A DNA stretch of 64,000 nucleotides. It comes from Crocodylus rhombifer (lineage: Eukaryota > Chordata > Crocodylia > Crocodylidae). The stretch lies in contig JAVSML010025221.1 of the NCBI GenBank assembly GCA_038503035.1, forward strand, positions 423,271-487,270. Reading direction: 5' to 3'. Under the pieces are notes generated by a model. That model made no database searches and was not told the DNA's origin. It saw only the letters and a program-made list of their open reading frames with translations. The position numbers and the translations under genes are program-made. Every line of letters starts with the position of its first letter. Positions within the stretch are counted from its first letter, which is position 1. Shown piece by piece: positions 33,623-46,051 of this stretch.

Positions 33623-36025
33623 AATGGGACTAAATCTGATTTCATAACTGTATAATCTACCCATCCTGAACATCAGGGGAAAATGTTAGAAATCTGTGCT
33701 GAACAAGGGAAGGCCTAGGTATATTTCCAAAGCCTGGGTAGTTTGAAGGAAATAACTCCTGTATGGATTTTTTTTTATGTCTAATCATTTGGAGGTCTGC
33801 ATTAGAGAACAAGAAAGAAGCTGGAAGTTCGCTATAATTCTACTTTCTGCCACTGTATTTCACAACTCATAATATATAGCTTTAAGCTGCAACGTGGCTA
33901 CAAAAATGTTTCAGTTGCTTCAAGGGATGGATTAATGTATAGATCTAGTGCAGAGAAAGATTTGGAAGTTTTATATTTTGGGTCCTGCTCTGCCCACCAT
34001 TAGGTGTTCCGAAATGAAGTTGGGGTCAGGGCAGACCCGGAATACAAGAAATACAGAAGCCAGGACTAGACAGCCTGGTCCCATCTTTTACCGATAGTAC
34101 AAGATAAAGAAGAAGAAAAAGAGGAGACAGGTAGAGTGAGATGTGGGCTTAAGAATCTCTCTGTAGATGGGAACAGCAACACACTAGAATGAGCACAGAC
34201 CCCAGAAGAGAGAATAACTGATGATATGGTGAAGGAGAATGGGAAGAATGTAGGTGTAGTACATTTGATAAGACAGGGTTTTAAATAGGAAGAAGTTTAG
34301 AGAGCTTCAAGCAGGCCATAGGGTGTATGGAAGGCTGAATGGTAAAGAAGAAAGCACGCAAAGAATGGGAACATCACACCAAATCCTGTTGACTTTATTT
34401 ATTATTTTAATGTTTATGCTGCAATGGCATTCAAAGGGTACTATCAGGATTGGGTCATTGTTGTTCTTGCTACCATTAGGAATACATGGTCCCTAACAAA
34501 GGAGCTTGCAGTTCAGACCGAAATAGTCAGACTGCCAGACCATGACCCAATTCCTGGCCACAGAATTTTTTCTTCTGGCTCACAGATCCCTCCTGGTACC
34601 TCAGAAGTATCAGCAACAGAAGTGCTGTCACTGGGACCATACATTACAAAGGGCTGTGTTTGTTGACTACCTATACTGTAAACTCCTAATCTTAACTCCC
34701 ACCAGTAATCCTGCCTGATCGTGGAACTTCTGGGCATGAGGTTTGACCCCACCTTCACTCACCAGCCTTTCTGCCATGTGTTTGGAACCTACCAGGGCAA
34801 GCAGGCCTTAAGCACAGGAAGTCTGCCATCAGCAATCTCACAATTCCCTGTACCTGTTTTTTCTCAGTCTGTATCCCACTGCCACTCTCTACTTTCCATA
34901 AGTAGAGGCAAACTTGCAAAGAGAGGCAAATTTGCTGCAGACTGATGCCTAGAATGGTTCTGCAGAGGAACCTGGGATGAATCTTAATGTAACATAGACA
35001 TTCTTGATGTGGGCTACAACATACAATATCAACAGGAGGATATCAGCGTATGTGTGTCCTGAGCTTCCTCCTGTCCTCTCTCCCTGCCTCTTCAGACAAG
35101 TGGCTGGTACTGCTATCACCAGCAAGACTCTACAGCCTGTGCTTGGAGAGGAGGTTCTCTCTTAAATCATCTTGCCGCCTTCTTGCTGCTAAGCCCTACA
35201 GCAACAGGCTCAGGAGAGAAGGCTCTTACCTCTCTTTTCACTGCTTCCAAGCTGCATAACTTCAAGGGAGTGTGCTTCCCCACTAGTACTGACGTCAGTG
35301 GGTTCCTGCAGCACCTCTGGCACTCCCAAAGAGATATAAAGCCAAATAAGGAGCAATGTCTCCTTACTGAGCACGATCCACAGATCCACTCCCATTCTGC
35401 AGGAGCAAATGAGGCAATGAAGACTCTCTGAGAGTGCCCTTGACTGCCATTCTCAAGATCTTTTTCCCTATCATGCTTGAGTGTGGCAGGAGTGGGTCCA
35501 CTCAGGAAGGCTTGGAATTGGTGGCAGGAGGTAAATGGGGTGTGATTGAAAGCATCACCCCTGGGAGTGCCAGAGAAGCAGTATAAACATACCCCAAGCA
35601 ACCACATGGAGATGATTAAGAATGAGAGAACAGATGGGAATGACAGGGTTGGTAAGCACAAGAGAGCTGAATGAAGACAGACTCCCCAGAATGGTTGTTT
35701 TTGAGAGGAACAATTTACAAAATGTGGGAAGAAAAAATGGGTGAAGTAGATTATTATAGAAATACACAGCAGGGCAGTATGCTGTGGGCAGAGTAAAGGA
35801 GGAGACCTAAAAGGCATTTGATTAAAAACAAAAAAGTCTATTGTCTTTCCATGCAAATTAATTTCCCTAACTCTGTGTGCACCAGAAAATGCTGTAGAAT
35901 TTGCTTTACCATGATCCATATGGGTAATCCGAAAGGGCCCTCTCCAAAGAATGTACTTGACTTTCCTGGTCTGAAACAACAAAAAACAGAAAGGAGGTGG
36001 ACCAAAGCCATAAAATAGACAAGCA
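33623..36025. other. unassigned DNA with an old repeat fragment
   Basis: A piece at 34395-34520 is the reverse complement of the old repeat seen at 18160 (GTCCCTAACAAAGGAGCTTGCAG). Otherwise no gene or transposon end is seen. A 271-codon minus-strand frame at 35167-35982 has no recognised domain; it is Ser-, Phe-, Leu- and Cys-rich and is most likely accidental. Confidence 0.4.
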
Positions 36026-36255
36026 AGGTACAGCTACTCATTTAACGTCATAGTTACGTTCTTGAAAATGTGCCTTTAAGCGAAACAATGTTAAGTGACT
36101 ATAATTACATTACAGTAGTTGCCTGCTAGCAGGTGGTGGCCAAACAACATTGTAACCGAACGTTGTGCAACTTTAAACAAGTATATTTTCTAATAAATCA
36201 GTGATGTAATAACGAAACAATGTTAACCAGGATGATGCTAAGTGAAGAGTACCTG
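36026..36255. mobile_element. MITE with TACAG-TACTC ends
   Basis: The left end TACAGCTACTCATTTAACG is matched by the inverted right end AAGTGAAGAGTACCTGTA, with GTTAAGTGAC and TGCTAAGTGA words inside. About 225 bp, non-coding. The superfamily is not assigned. Confidence 0.55.
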
Positions 36256-37252
36256 TATTCAGGTGAACCATATGTACTTATTGGATAAATACTGTTTTGT
36301 TTTGTTTTGTTATTTCTGGGGGGTGCAGTTTAAGATGAAAGACAGGAGCAAAAGACGAGGTAAATGTGGAGAGCGAGGAACTTGAGCAGAGTTGAAGTGG
36401 TAGAGCACTGTCAAGGGTGCAAGGTGAGAGCTGTCAGAGAAAGATAGGATTGCCTGAGTAGAAGCAGAGGAAAGAGGAAAAACTCACTTCCATAAGCGCT
36501 TAGCAGGAAGAGGAAAAAAGAGCATAAACTGGGAAATGATGGACAGAGGCAGTGAAGTGTGATGGGAACAAAGTGACCAAGGTGTCCGGAGAGAGCAGAG
36601 TTGATCATGGTAACCGCGGAGCTGATGGATCAAAGGGCAGACTGCTCTTGGGCAGAAGCCAACCCAATACAAATAGGTAGGAAAGAAAAAAGCACATGTA
36701 TGTGTGGGTGAGTGCATTTATGCCTCAGGAAGCCATCTCCATGTGTCAGTGTATTAGATTTCTTGATTCAAAATCAGTGGAATAAATTGCACAAGATCAG
36801 CATGGGCCAACTTCCATATATGGACTTTTGAACGTGTCTGGGCTCAACATCAGCCAAAGAGGTGGGACTGCTTGTGCCTCAGGTACAATAGCTCTGGGCA
36901 GAGTTCAAAGGTAGTTTCTGCTTCTGACTGCATAAAGCAGCAAAACTGGGAAAGTCTCTGGAGTCTGCTGAGTCTGTGGCCAAAACTGAAATTAGGACAG
37001 TTTGCCAAATAGAGCAAATAAATTGTTAGGAAAGTCAGTAATCCTTAAACAAATATATTTCATAAACATAATGCCATTTGGACTGTTTCTAGGACCATAT
37101 GTGAACATTATTGTGATAGCTTACATATTTGCCTTCAGACATTGAAACTGATGTGTGCTGCATGGGCCTGGTCCTATGAGGCACCAGGCACCCAGCTCAG
37201 GCTTAGTATTTTCAGCGATCATTTAGCACCCTGCAGGATCAGGCTAATCTGT
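36256..37252. other. unassigned DNA, short TTTTG array
   Basis: A short (TTTTG)n run lies at 36293-36312. No other feature. Confidence 0.4.
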
Positions 37253-37735
37253 AGGCCTGTGCAAAGTGGCAAGTATTCACTTCGGATTCGGCTAATTTGG
37301 AGGGATAGTGATTTGATTCAGCCAAATTGGATCTGAAGACTTGGTGCTGCTTCGGAGATTCAGCCATAGACTAAACAGGTGGCAGTTCCCACCATGCTGG
37401 ACACAGCTGCCTCCAGCTAGTAAGACTGCTGTGGGCAGAGGAGGGAGGAAAGGGATGTGGGGGACAGAGGAATTGGGACTGGAACCCCGCCCCCCCTTCA
37501 CCCACCACAAGAGACACAGCTGTATCCAGTGTGGTGAGGACTGCTGCCTGTTTAGTCTATGGCCTAATCTCTGAAGCAGCACTGAATCTTTTCTGAATTG
37601 ATTCAGAGGCTTTTGATTTGATTCAGACCTTTTAATTGGTCTCCTGTTTTGATTCAGAGTTGGACATTCAGCTGCTGAATTGGGCCGAATCTCCTCTGAA
37701 TCAAATTGGCTACCAAAGCTGCGCACAGCCCTGCT
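37253..37735. mobile_element. GAATCxGA-rich MITE, copy 2, with large foldback
   Basis: It starts AGGCCTGTGCAAAGT and ends with the inverse GCTGCGCACAGCCCT. Inside, 37343-37413 and 37511-37582 are inverted copies of each other (GCCATAGACTAAACAGG / CCTGTTTAGTCTATGGC), separated by about 97 bases. Interior words are shared with 28150-28325. The G+C-rich loop also contains a frame without recognisable domain. Confidence 0.7.
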
Positions 37736-37904
37736 AATCTGTGCATTTGCTTGAACAGAATTAAAAACAGGCATTTTTAGCTATTGTCTTGAAAGTATGA
37801 GTGTATGTGTTAGAAAGACAGAATAATATAAATTACTAGAACTGTTCATATCAATGTGGATTTTCAGGATGGAGTCTTAAATTGGAAGGCAGGGACAAAA
37901 ATAT

Positions 37905-38010
37905 TAGGAATTTAGGAATTGCTCACTCAGATCAGCCCAAAGGCCCATCTAATTCAGTATCTGGCTTCTGACACTGGTTAGTAAAAAGTGCTTGACAACA
38001 GCCCTGAAGA
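37905..38010 (+). repeat. ancient interspersed repeat fragment
   Basis: GGCCCATCTAATTCAGTATC, TCTGACACTGG and GACAACAGCCC are wording I recognise from an old amniote repeat. A related piece lies at 46650-46845. Confidence 0.45.
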
Positions 38011-39340
38011 AAGAAACCCTGAAGTAGGCAGTTATGAAATAAGAGTAGTAGGGAATATGGGTAGCTTACTTCTTTCCTGTGGCTTATTCCTTAAAGCTTG
38101 AGGGCTTTTCCCCTGCACATTAGTGTAGATATATTCTCCACTGGCAGATGGCCTTCGGAAGACAAGGTCAGCAGCATTTAATTTAGAGCAGCCCTGAAGA
38201 TAGTTCTTCCTCATTAGCTGGTTCATGATCTTCTTTCTTTTACTACAGTATTACAGATGGTATAGGTAATGGTATTTTGTTCTGAGGGTTAAAATGAACA
38301 ATCCTATTTCCTCCTCTGTCTGTGGCACTGATTCTTATCATCAGTTTATCAGCACATGGCAGTCAGTGAGTCTCCCAATTCAGACATGCACTTATGAACC
38401 CAATCTCCTACATTCTAGACCACAGCTATGTATTTTAATCTGATCATATCAATGTCACTGTTAACTCAGGTGAACTGAGGGAGGGCTGGTTCAGAATAAC
38501 ACATTGTTTCAAGCTGTTATATTTTTTACCTGATGAGGAGCAGCACTAAAGCAGGCATATATTCACCAGACCTCCTGAGCCCTTGAGCATTCTGCATACG
38601 TTTCTAGGGGGCTACAAAGGGTTGTTCTTTTTTGCACAGATACTGGTGTAGTCCTTTCCTGTCACTCTTTATTATACAGTAAAGTATAGTCAAGGTCTTA
38701 GTATTCTCACAGGGAAATCAGTATTTTGCAGTTTATGTGGTAGGAAGACCTTTAGATTTGGAGGGAAAGACAAAATGAATGAAAGAGAAAAAACATGTGA
38801 GAAAGATGAGACACACTAAAAGCAGCCTCACAATGAATGCATGAGAACTAGAAGTGGGAAACTTTTTTTTCTGGTGAATTGTTTTTCTGGAGGGACTTCC
38901 TTGGATTTGGCAGATACTTTCAACTGGTAAAAAGAAGCAGTGGTTAAAAATGCAGAAATAACTTAATAATTTTTTAACTGTAGCTGGTTGATTTAAAAAA
39001 GTCAAACATTTATTTTCAATGTTCTGGAAACAAAACAAAATAATTTCATTTTGAAAAGTGACTTACTTTTAAAAACTGACATTTTAAGGGTTTTAATGGG
39101 TTTTAAAAATAATAACGTGAAAATGAAATGAAATATTTTTAGTTAAGCTGGAAAAAATAAAATATTTTTCACTCTTGCTTTACCAAAAACATGAAAATTT
39201 TGCATTTCAGGTCAACCTGAATGTGACAGGACTCGAGCAGAGGGTCCCTCTGCCTCATCATAGTCCATCCTGTCATACCTGACCTACTCAAAAACATCAC
39301 AGTCCCAATCCCCATCAAGCCTTGCTGGAAAAAAAAGAAG
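38011..39340. other. unassigned A+T-rich DNA
   Basis: No gene or repeat end seen. 38980-39180 is especially rich in A-runs and T-runs. Confidence 0.4.
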
Positions 39341-42300
39341 TACTGTATTTTCTCAAATACAAAAGGGGGGATTTTTTGCCTCAATTCGCATGGGGGGTGG
39401 GGGGGAAGCCCCTCATCTTACAATCATGTACAAGGAAATCTTACAAAATACATTGTATATCCTTAATCCGTTACCAAAAGCAGCAGGTTCTCAGCAATGG
39501 AAACCAACTATGAAATGGACTGAATGCAGCCAACACTGAGCACGATTACAAAACAGAGAGCGCACACTGGGCAAACATGCTGATGGGAACCTTGTTTATT
39601 TATTTATTTACAAATTTTATTAAAAACATCGTTATTACCCTACACCTACAAAGCTTCCTATATTGAGTATCTATCTTTTACCAAAATTTCATATTTCAGA
39701 AACTACATATCCAAAACCCCTAAACTACGTACAGTAAACCCTTAAACAACATACATCACCTTTCCACAAAAAAACCTTACAGAACACCATGAGGAGGCAA
39801 TCTACATTATAGCCTGGCAATCATCTGGCTGAAACCATACAGAACCCCATGAAAAACTATTACCTCAATGACCACCCAAAACTCTCTGCCTCTCCCATAA
39901 GTCCTCTCTGTTGGTTCAGTGAAGTGAGGCTGCTATTAAATCCCTTCCCAGCCTTCTCTTCTCCAGACAAAATAAGCCCAGTACCCTCAGCCTCTACTCA
40001 CAAGTCATGTCCCCCAGCCCCCAAACCATTTTTTTGCCCTCAGCTGTACCCTCTCCTATTTGTCCACATCCTTTTTGTAGCGGGGAGCCCCAAGCTGGAC
40101 ATAGGACTCCAGATGTGACTTCACCTGTGCCAGACAGAGGGGGAAAATCACTTCCCTTGATCTGCTGGCAACACTGCTACCAATGCAGCCCAGTATGCCA
40201 TTAGTCTTCTTTGCAACAAGGGGACTCACATTCAGCTTATTGTCCATTGTAACCATCAGCTCCTTTTCTGCAGAGCTGCAGCTTAGCCAGTCAGCCAGTC
40301 AGCCCCCAGCCTGGACTGGTGCATGGGATTGTTTCATCCTATGTGCAGGACTTGGCACTTGTTCTTACTGAATCTCATGAAATTTCTTTTGATTCAATCC
40401 TCCAATTTGTCTAGGTCACTGTGAATCCTAGCTCTACCCTCCACTGTATCTACTACTACCCCAGCTTGCTGTCATCTTGCAAACTTGTTGAGTGTGTACT
40501 CCATCCCATCTTCCAGGTCGCTGATGAAGATATTGAACAAAACTGGCCCCAAGACCGACCCCTGAGGCATACCACTTGAGACTAGGTGCCAAGTAGACAT
40601 TGAGCCATTGACTACTAGCCTCTGAGCCTGATGATCCAGCCAGTTTTCTATCTACCTTACAGTCTATTTATCCAACACATATTTTCTTAGCTTGTTTGCA
40701 GGTTTGTTGTGGGAGACCATATCAAAAGCCTTGCTAAAGTCAAGGTATATAACTTCTTCTTCATTCCCATGGATGAGCTGTGCCTTCTTTTCCAATGTCC
40801 AATGATTTCTGTTTCTTCACCAGTCTTACATGCCTAGCAAACATCACAAAACAGGGCTCCAAACCAATCACTCAGAATTCCTCTGTCACACCCTCTCTGT
40901 CTGGTGCATATGATTAGTGTGGCCCTGCCCTCCATTAAGTGAAGCCAGGCCAGGTTGCCCTCTGCCTCATCTGCATACAAATTTTTGGAGCATCCCAGCA
41001 CTCCTGACAAGAATACCTGATTCCAGTCACCTGATTGGCACATGGGTCCTTTATGGATAGTATCTGGCATACACACACATACTAAGCAGTGTTGAGCTGT
41101 GGAGTCACCATGGCTTGAAATGCTGTTGACTCTGATGGGAGCCAGCCCAATGAATTATGTGGTAAATTACAAACCTTGTAGCTCTACAAAAATGGCTAAC
41201 CAGAAAAGTAGTGCTGTATGGGCACTTCACCAAGCACCAGGAAAGCCTGTTGCCTTGTTTTGAGCAGTTTACATTCTGTCAGGAGTGCTCTGTGGAAAGC
41301 TAGGAACTTCCTGTTGTACAGGCACACAGATATGGAAGTAGTAGGCTGCATGAGTATGGCACTGAGTTAACTCCAGACCTTTTATCTGAAATCAGTAGTG
41401 GAAGATGGAGAAGACATGGACAAAGTCACCTGGCACAAAGACATGTGGAACAGGATCATCCAATGTCCCTGAGCAGAGAAGGGGGTGGTGACAGTGAAGA
41501 AGAGGAAGGGATAAGGGGAAGTGAGGATAGTGCCAGTGACAGCAGGAGTGGGTCCTCCAGTGGGAGCTGGAGTGACAACGATGAAGAGGACACTTGAACT
41601 GAGTATGTGACTCTGCAAGCAGGCAGGGATGGAAGGGAAGTGTTGCCTGGTCTGAGAGATCAGGATTTGCTTGGTTTGTTTTGTGCGTGTTGTGCACAAT
41701 GCGGATACTATAACGGGTTCAGGTGGCCAGTGGGCCTTTGTACGAGTGCATGGGTGCAGTTTTTGTAACGGGTGAAGGTTTTTTCTTTTGTGGCGTGATA
41801 CTAGGAGTGTAGATATATATAAACTTTTATATATAGACATATTTATTTTTACAAAAAAAAAAAGTTTGAACTCAGCCTCTTGATGGCTCAGATCAAGTGT
41901 AGTCTATGCCAGCCTGGCAAGGGAAACACTGTAACCATGGCCTTCCTAGCTGGGGGCAGTCTTCCTAGCTGCACTGGGGAAGAATGCTGTCCTGGCAGAG
42001 GGTAGTACCTGCCAAGGTAATGTATAGCATTCTCCCACTCCCACTTAGCTGCTGAAGTGGGAAGGTCTTGGCTTTAAAACCACTTTATGGAAATGGGAGA
42101 CTTTTCCCTGGGTTGCCCCTGGGGCCTTACAGCTGAGGCCAAGCAAAACTTGGGGGCATCTGAACCCCAAGCCTCTGGGCTTGGGCCTGCAAATAGGATG
42201 CCTGCCAATAGGATGCCTGTTTTGGAAACATCTGAAGTCTGAGATGGGGGTGGAAGATGTTTGCTGGTAGTAGAGCCACTTACGGTTCTGGAATCTTGGA

Positions 42301-42828
42301 TTTGGAAACAGTATTGGCTAATCTGGCCTAGGATACATAATTTTTTTTTTAAGTTTGTACAGTGTATCAGTAGGTGCAAAAGTGATGCTCAGAAGTATGT
42401 TTATGGAGTACTTGTGCTAAAACTTGCAGCAGTTTCAAAAAAAGGTAAATGCTTCCATTCTGGATAACTAAGTGTATGGCTACCATATGGAAATTACTAT
42501 GGCCATGTTTAATTTAAAGATTACTGTTTTCAAATTTGCTCCTTACTTTTATGTATTCAGGGAGAACAGGATCTGACTGTAAAGAGACAGGGAAGGGGTT
42601 GCCAGGAGAAAAAGTTGGGGGAAAGCAGAAACGAATGGGGTACCTGACCCCGCAGATTTATTTCCTCTAGTGTAGCCATTGGAGAGGGATAAATTCAAGG
42701 TAAATCTCCAATAATTTGATTATATACCTGGAAAAGTATAACAAATGCATAATTTTTCCATATATATGTTCTAACTATTGGGAGTTGTCTTGTAATCATG
42801 GTTATCTTCTATTTGAGTAAATATGGTA
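39341..42828. mobile_element. TA-flanked DNA transposon, copy B (inverted), split by a LINE
   Basis: The ends are TACTGTATTTTCTCAAATAC at 39341 and the inverse ATTTGAGTAAATATGGTA at 42811-42828. Read in reverse, 42828-42345 matches 15113-15560 of copy A, and about 41185-40800 matches about 15580-15965 of A. The 39341-39590 end matches 16377-16130. Copy B also has about 1.15 kb (41190-42340) absent from copy A, with no recognised domain in its frames. That part could be remaining interior of a longer original or a further insertion. The LINE at 39591-40797 replaced about 155 bases relative to copy A. Confidence 0.75.
39591..40797 (-). mobile_element. old CR1/L3-like LINE nested in DNA transposon copy B
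   Basis: Read on the minus strand, this is an old CR1-type RT 3' half. Plus-strand phrases include AAGTCAAGGTATATAACTTC, GATGAAGATATTGAACAAAA, CTGGCCCCAAGACCGACCC, GCCATTAGTCTTCTTTGCAA and GGCTGCTATTAAATCCCTTC. The minus-strand 3' tail is an (AAAT)n run at 39592-39605. No long frame survives, so it is older than the 11.8-kb CR1. Both boundaries can be set by comparison with DNA transposon copy A. Confidence 0.8.
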
Positions 42829-43493
42829 ATCGAGCTGTCAGAGGAATCCTAGGGCAAGGTCTTACTGCCTGACAGGACTCCTGGCATCCATTGGCTCCCT
42901 GGGTTTCTGGTCCTGGACATCACTTTGCCAGCTCCCCTTGGAGCCTGGCCTGTTCCAGGCCCAGTCTCTCTAGGCCCTTAATCCCAGGGCCTCCAAATAC
43001 TATCTGTCTCAGTCTGTCAGTATCTGGCTCCCAGCTGCTCCCGGGCTTCTACCACTCTAGGGACTAGAGCCTGGATCTGTGTAGCTGCACTGTCAAAAGC
43101 CTTAAGCCATTGCAGCAGAGAAAACAAAGAAAGCAAAGTCTGTCAGTGACTTGGTAACTGATACAGATTGTAGGCTTGACAACATGAAGATACGGGAAGT
43201 TTTTCTATAAACACAAATGGTTAGAAGCATATTTCTTTTGAACAAAGTATATTTTAAATGCAACCTTATGTTTTAACCCTTAGAGATTGTATGCCACGTT
43301 TAACATTTTTCAGCAGGTCATTTCCAAGTCACCATGTTACAAACATATAACAAACATCTTATTGTTTGCTCACTTGCACCATTTGTGACAAAGAAGTAAC
43401 ACCAGTCCAGGGAGTAACAACAGCAGAAAAATACTGTTATTCGGAGGAGAATCAGGCCCATTATCTGTCTCTTCTGAGCGCACTGTCTAGAAC
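42829..43493. other. unassigned DNA
   Basis: No gene or transposon end recognised. G+C-rich between 42860 and 43090. Confidence 0.4.
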
Positions 43494-43819
43494 AATGATT
43501 CTTAACCAGGATGCAACGTTAAGCTCTAGGTGATACCTGAAATCCTTTCAAGGGTGCCCTGAGTACCATGCAATGATAGCACTATTAGGCATGCAAACAC
43601 AATTCACAAGATAAACACAGAGATTTCAAACAGGAATGAATTGTATTAAAACCATCCTGACCTGTTATGGTATTTCTGAGTTCTTTGCAACAGGAAAAAA
43701 ATGCTCTATTAGTTTTTCTCTAGTCAAATAATGAGTAAAAATTAAGAGCTGGCATTTTCCAAGGGGTGCTTTTAGTCTAATGAGGGGTGCTCTGAGTCCA
43801 AAAAGGTTGATCAAGCAGT
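43494..43819. mobile_element. hAT-like MITE, inverted copy of the 46052 family
   Basis: The left end CAATGATTCTTAACCAGG and right end GGTTGATCAAGCAGT are inverted. Read in reverse, it matches 46052-46361 along its length (AAAATGCCAGTTCTTA, GAACTCAGAAA, GTTTGAAATCTCTG, GCATGGTACTCAGGG). No clear target duplication remains. Confidence 0.75.
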
Positions 43820-44609
43820 AACAACTCCCTGCTTGAAATATTCCCTAACTGCATTGACTAGAAATGCCAAGGGGAGGAACTCCTAGCTATTTCTTCATAA
43901 TAAGTACCATTGTGCAGATTTTCTACTCCAAGTTTAATGAGTTTTAATAGTATCACTTGAAGGAAAGGCGGTGCCATGCCTTCACAGAAACTTCCTTGTG
44001 AATCTGAACAGAAATATCCTATTCTTTTTTCAGTGAATTGGGGAACTGGTTAAAATCTGTTTCAGTTGTACATTTTCAGGCATTAAATATGCAGTTCCTG
44101 CTAACTCAAAGGGACATTGCCTGTTTATATGTCACTGAACATGCTAGAAATGTTATTCCCTCCCATGGAAAATCTCCTTTTTTGACATAATGTCTCTAAA
44201 GATGCACATAAAACAGGAAAAATGTGTAATTAAATTAATTTTCTTTATTAATACATATTTCAAGTGAGATGGTAGAGAAAACTGGGGATAAAACAAGTGA
44301 GAAATAAATCATTTAATAAATGATAGAGGAAAGGAGTATTTGTTCTTCAAGGATGGGCTGATGCTATTTTAAGTATATATATGGTAGATATTACTTATTA
44401 TAAAATAAGTATATTGTGACTATTATAGTAATGGGCACACTAATAATGCGAGCAAATAAACATAATCAAGAATTTTATGCCAAGGAAAAAGAAACGATGG
44501 AGCAGCAAAACACTAAAATTGAACCTTCAAAGTAGGAGAGCAGGAATTACAGGAATGGAAGTGTTTCCACATGAGGAGAAGCTGAAAAGTTAATGATGTT
44601 TAACTGAGA
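43820..44609. other. unassigned A+T-rich DNA
   Basis: No gene or repeat recognised. Confidence 0.4.
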
Positions 44610-44617
44610 CACTAGAC

Positions 44618-46043
44618 CAGGAGTCAGCAACCCCCAGCATGTGTGCCAAGCACGGCACACAAGACCATTTTGCTAGGCAGCTCCAGCCAGCCACAAGGCC
44701 TGGGCTGCTCCCAGCAGGCAGTTGGGCAGCTGCAAGCCCTGCTGCAAGCAAACCAGGCTCCATGGTTGGCAGCAGCTACCCAGAGCCTGGGCCAGTTGTA
44801 GCCAAGAGGCTGCAAACATCTGCTCCAGGCTCCAGCATTAGCTCCATACTGGCAGGTGCGTGTGCACCTCAGAGCGGACGATGAGGGAGCAGCCTGAGGC
44901 AGCGCCACTCTGGCTTCTCCCCCACTGCCAGCACAGAGCTGATGACTGGGCTCTGGAGCCTGCTGCAGCTGTTTGTAGCCAGCCTGGGCCCTAGGCAGCT
45001 GCAGCAGGCAGCAGGCAGGCTGCAAACAGCTGTGCCAGGCTCCACAGTCTCAGTATCAGCTCTGTGCTGGCAGCAACTGCATGTGAACCTCAGAGTGGAC
45101 AGTAGGAGGGCTGTGCTGCCTCAGGCCTTATCCCTACTGTCCGCTCTGAGGTGTGCGTGCTCCCACCAGTATGGAGCTGGTACCAGAGCCTGCAGCCAGC
45201 CCAGGCTCTGGTAGCTGCTGCCAACCACGGAGCCCAGGATACTTGCAGCAGGGCTTACAGCTGTGCCCGCCTGACTCCCATCCACTCTGAGACCAGCCCC
45301 AGCCTCAGCCCAGCCCCCCCACCACGATGAGGTTGGCGCTGGCCCTTGCCAGGACCACCGCACCTTTTACAGGCTTAGTTGTGCAGGGTGGCTGGGTGGT
45401 TGGGCCTTGGCCAGCTGTGCTGCAGCGTGCGGGTGGCTCCATGCATTGACCTGGTATTGCAGTGCTTCCAGGACCAGTGCAAAAAAACAGGAAAAAAAAA
45501 AAAAAAAAGGCTCCCTGGGGAAGCACAGAGGCTCTGGTGGGACCAGGGCATTGCTGGCTCAGACTTTGTCTAGTGGCCCAGCAGCCTGGCTCCATGAGCC
45601 TGCGCATCTGGTTTTGTATGTTTGTCTGCCTCTGTCTGGTTCTGTGTGTCTGTGTGTGCACATGTGTCTGGTTTTGGATGTGTGTATGCATGTGTCTGTT
45701 CTGGGTGTGTTCTGGTTTTCTGTGTTTGTGTATATGGTTCTCTGTGTGCATGTGTGTGTGTCTGCTTCTCTCTGCTCTCCTTTCTCTCTCTCTCTCTCTC
45801 CCCCTTTTTCTTATTTGTCTCTTTTTTTCTCTCTCATTGCAACATGCTCAACAAAAAAGGAATACACAACAACAAAGGCAACATTTATGATTATTAAATA
45901 TACTAATATGCAGTGCATCCTGCCATGTACCCCTCCATTCCCACCCCCCAGTTTGTTTTCTGGCATGCCGGCACTCCAGCACCTTCCAAGGTAGACATTG
46001 TGGTTTTTTCGGCACTCTGGCCAAAAAATGTTGCCTACCCCTG
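44618..46043. mobile_element. 1.43-kb hAT-like element, target CACTAGAC
   Basis: The inverted ends are CAGGAGTCAGCAACC and ATGTTGCCTACCCCTG, of the CAGGGGT-x-GGCAAC type common in hAT elements. The 8-bp duplication CACTAGAC flanks it at 44610-44617 and 46044-46051. The interior is G+C-rich, contains repeated gene-like words (CTGCAGCAGGCAGCAGGC, GCCAGCCTGGGCC) in both orientations and, at 45600-45840, a TGTG/TCTC-rich array. No transposase frame is recognised. Frames such as 44624-45025 (minus) are composition effects. Confidence 0.85.
45600..45840. repeat. GT-rich and CT-rich low-complexity array
   Basis: Irregular repeats of a TCTGGTTCTGTGTGTCTGTG-like unit turn into a (TC)n run with a pyrimidine-rich tail. 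It lies inside the hAT-like element and probably expanded after insertion. A separate A run is at 45497-45508. Confidence 0.75.
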
Positions 46044-46051
46044 CACTAGAC

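Noticed and set aside
34424..34666. 80-codon frame with tidy start
   Set aside because: Its first half coincides with an old interspersed repeat (compare 18160), so it is not a gene.
44624..45994. Frames of 130-195 codons in the 1.43-kb hAT-like element
   Set aside because: They match low-complexity GT/CT arrays and repeated CTGCAG words. No transposase motif is visible, so I did not call them genes.
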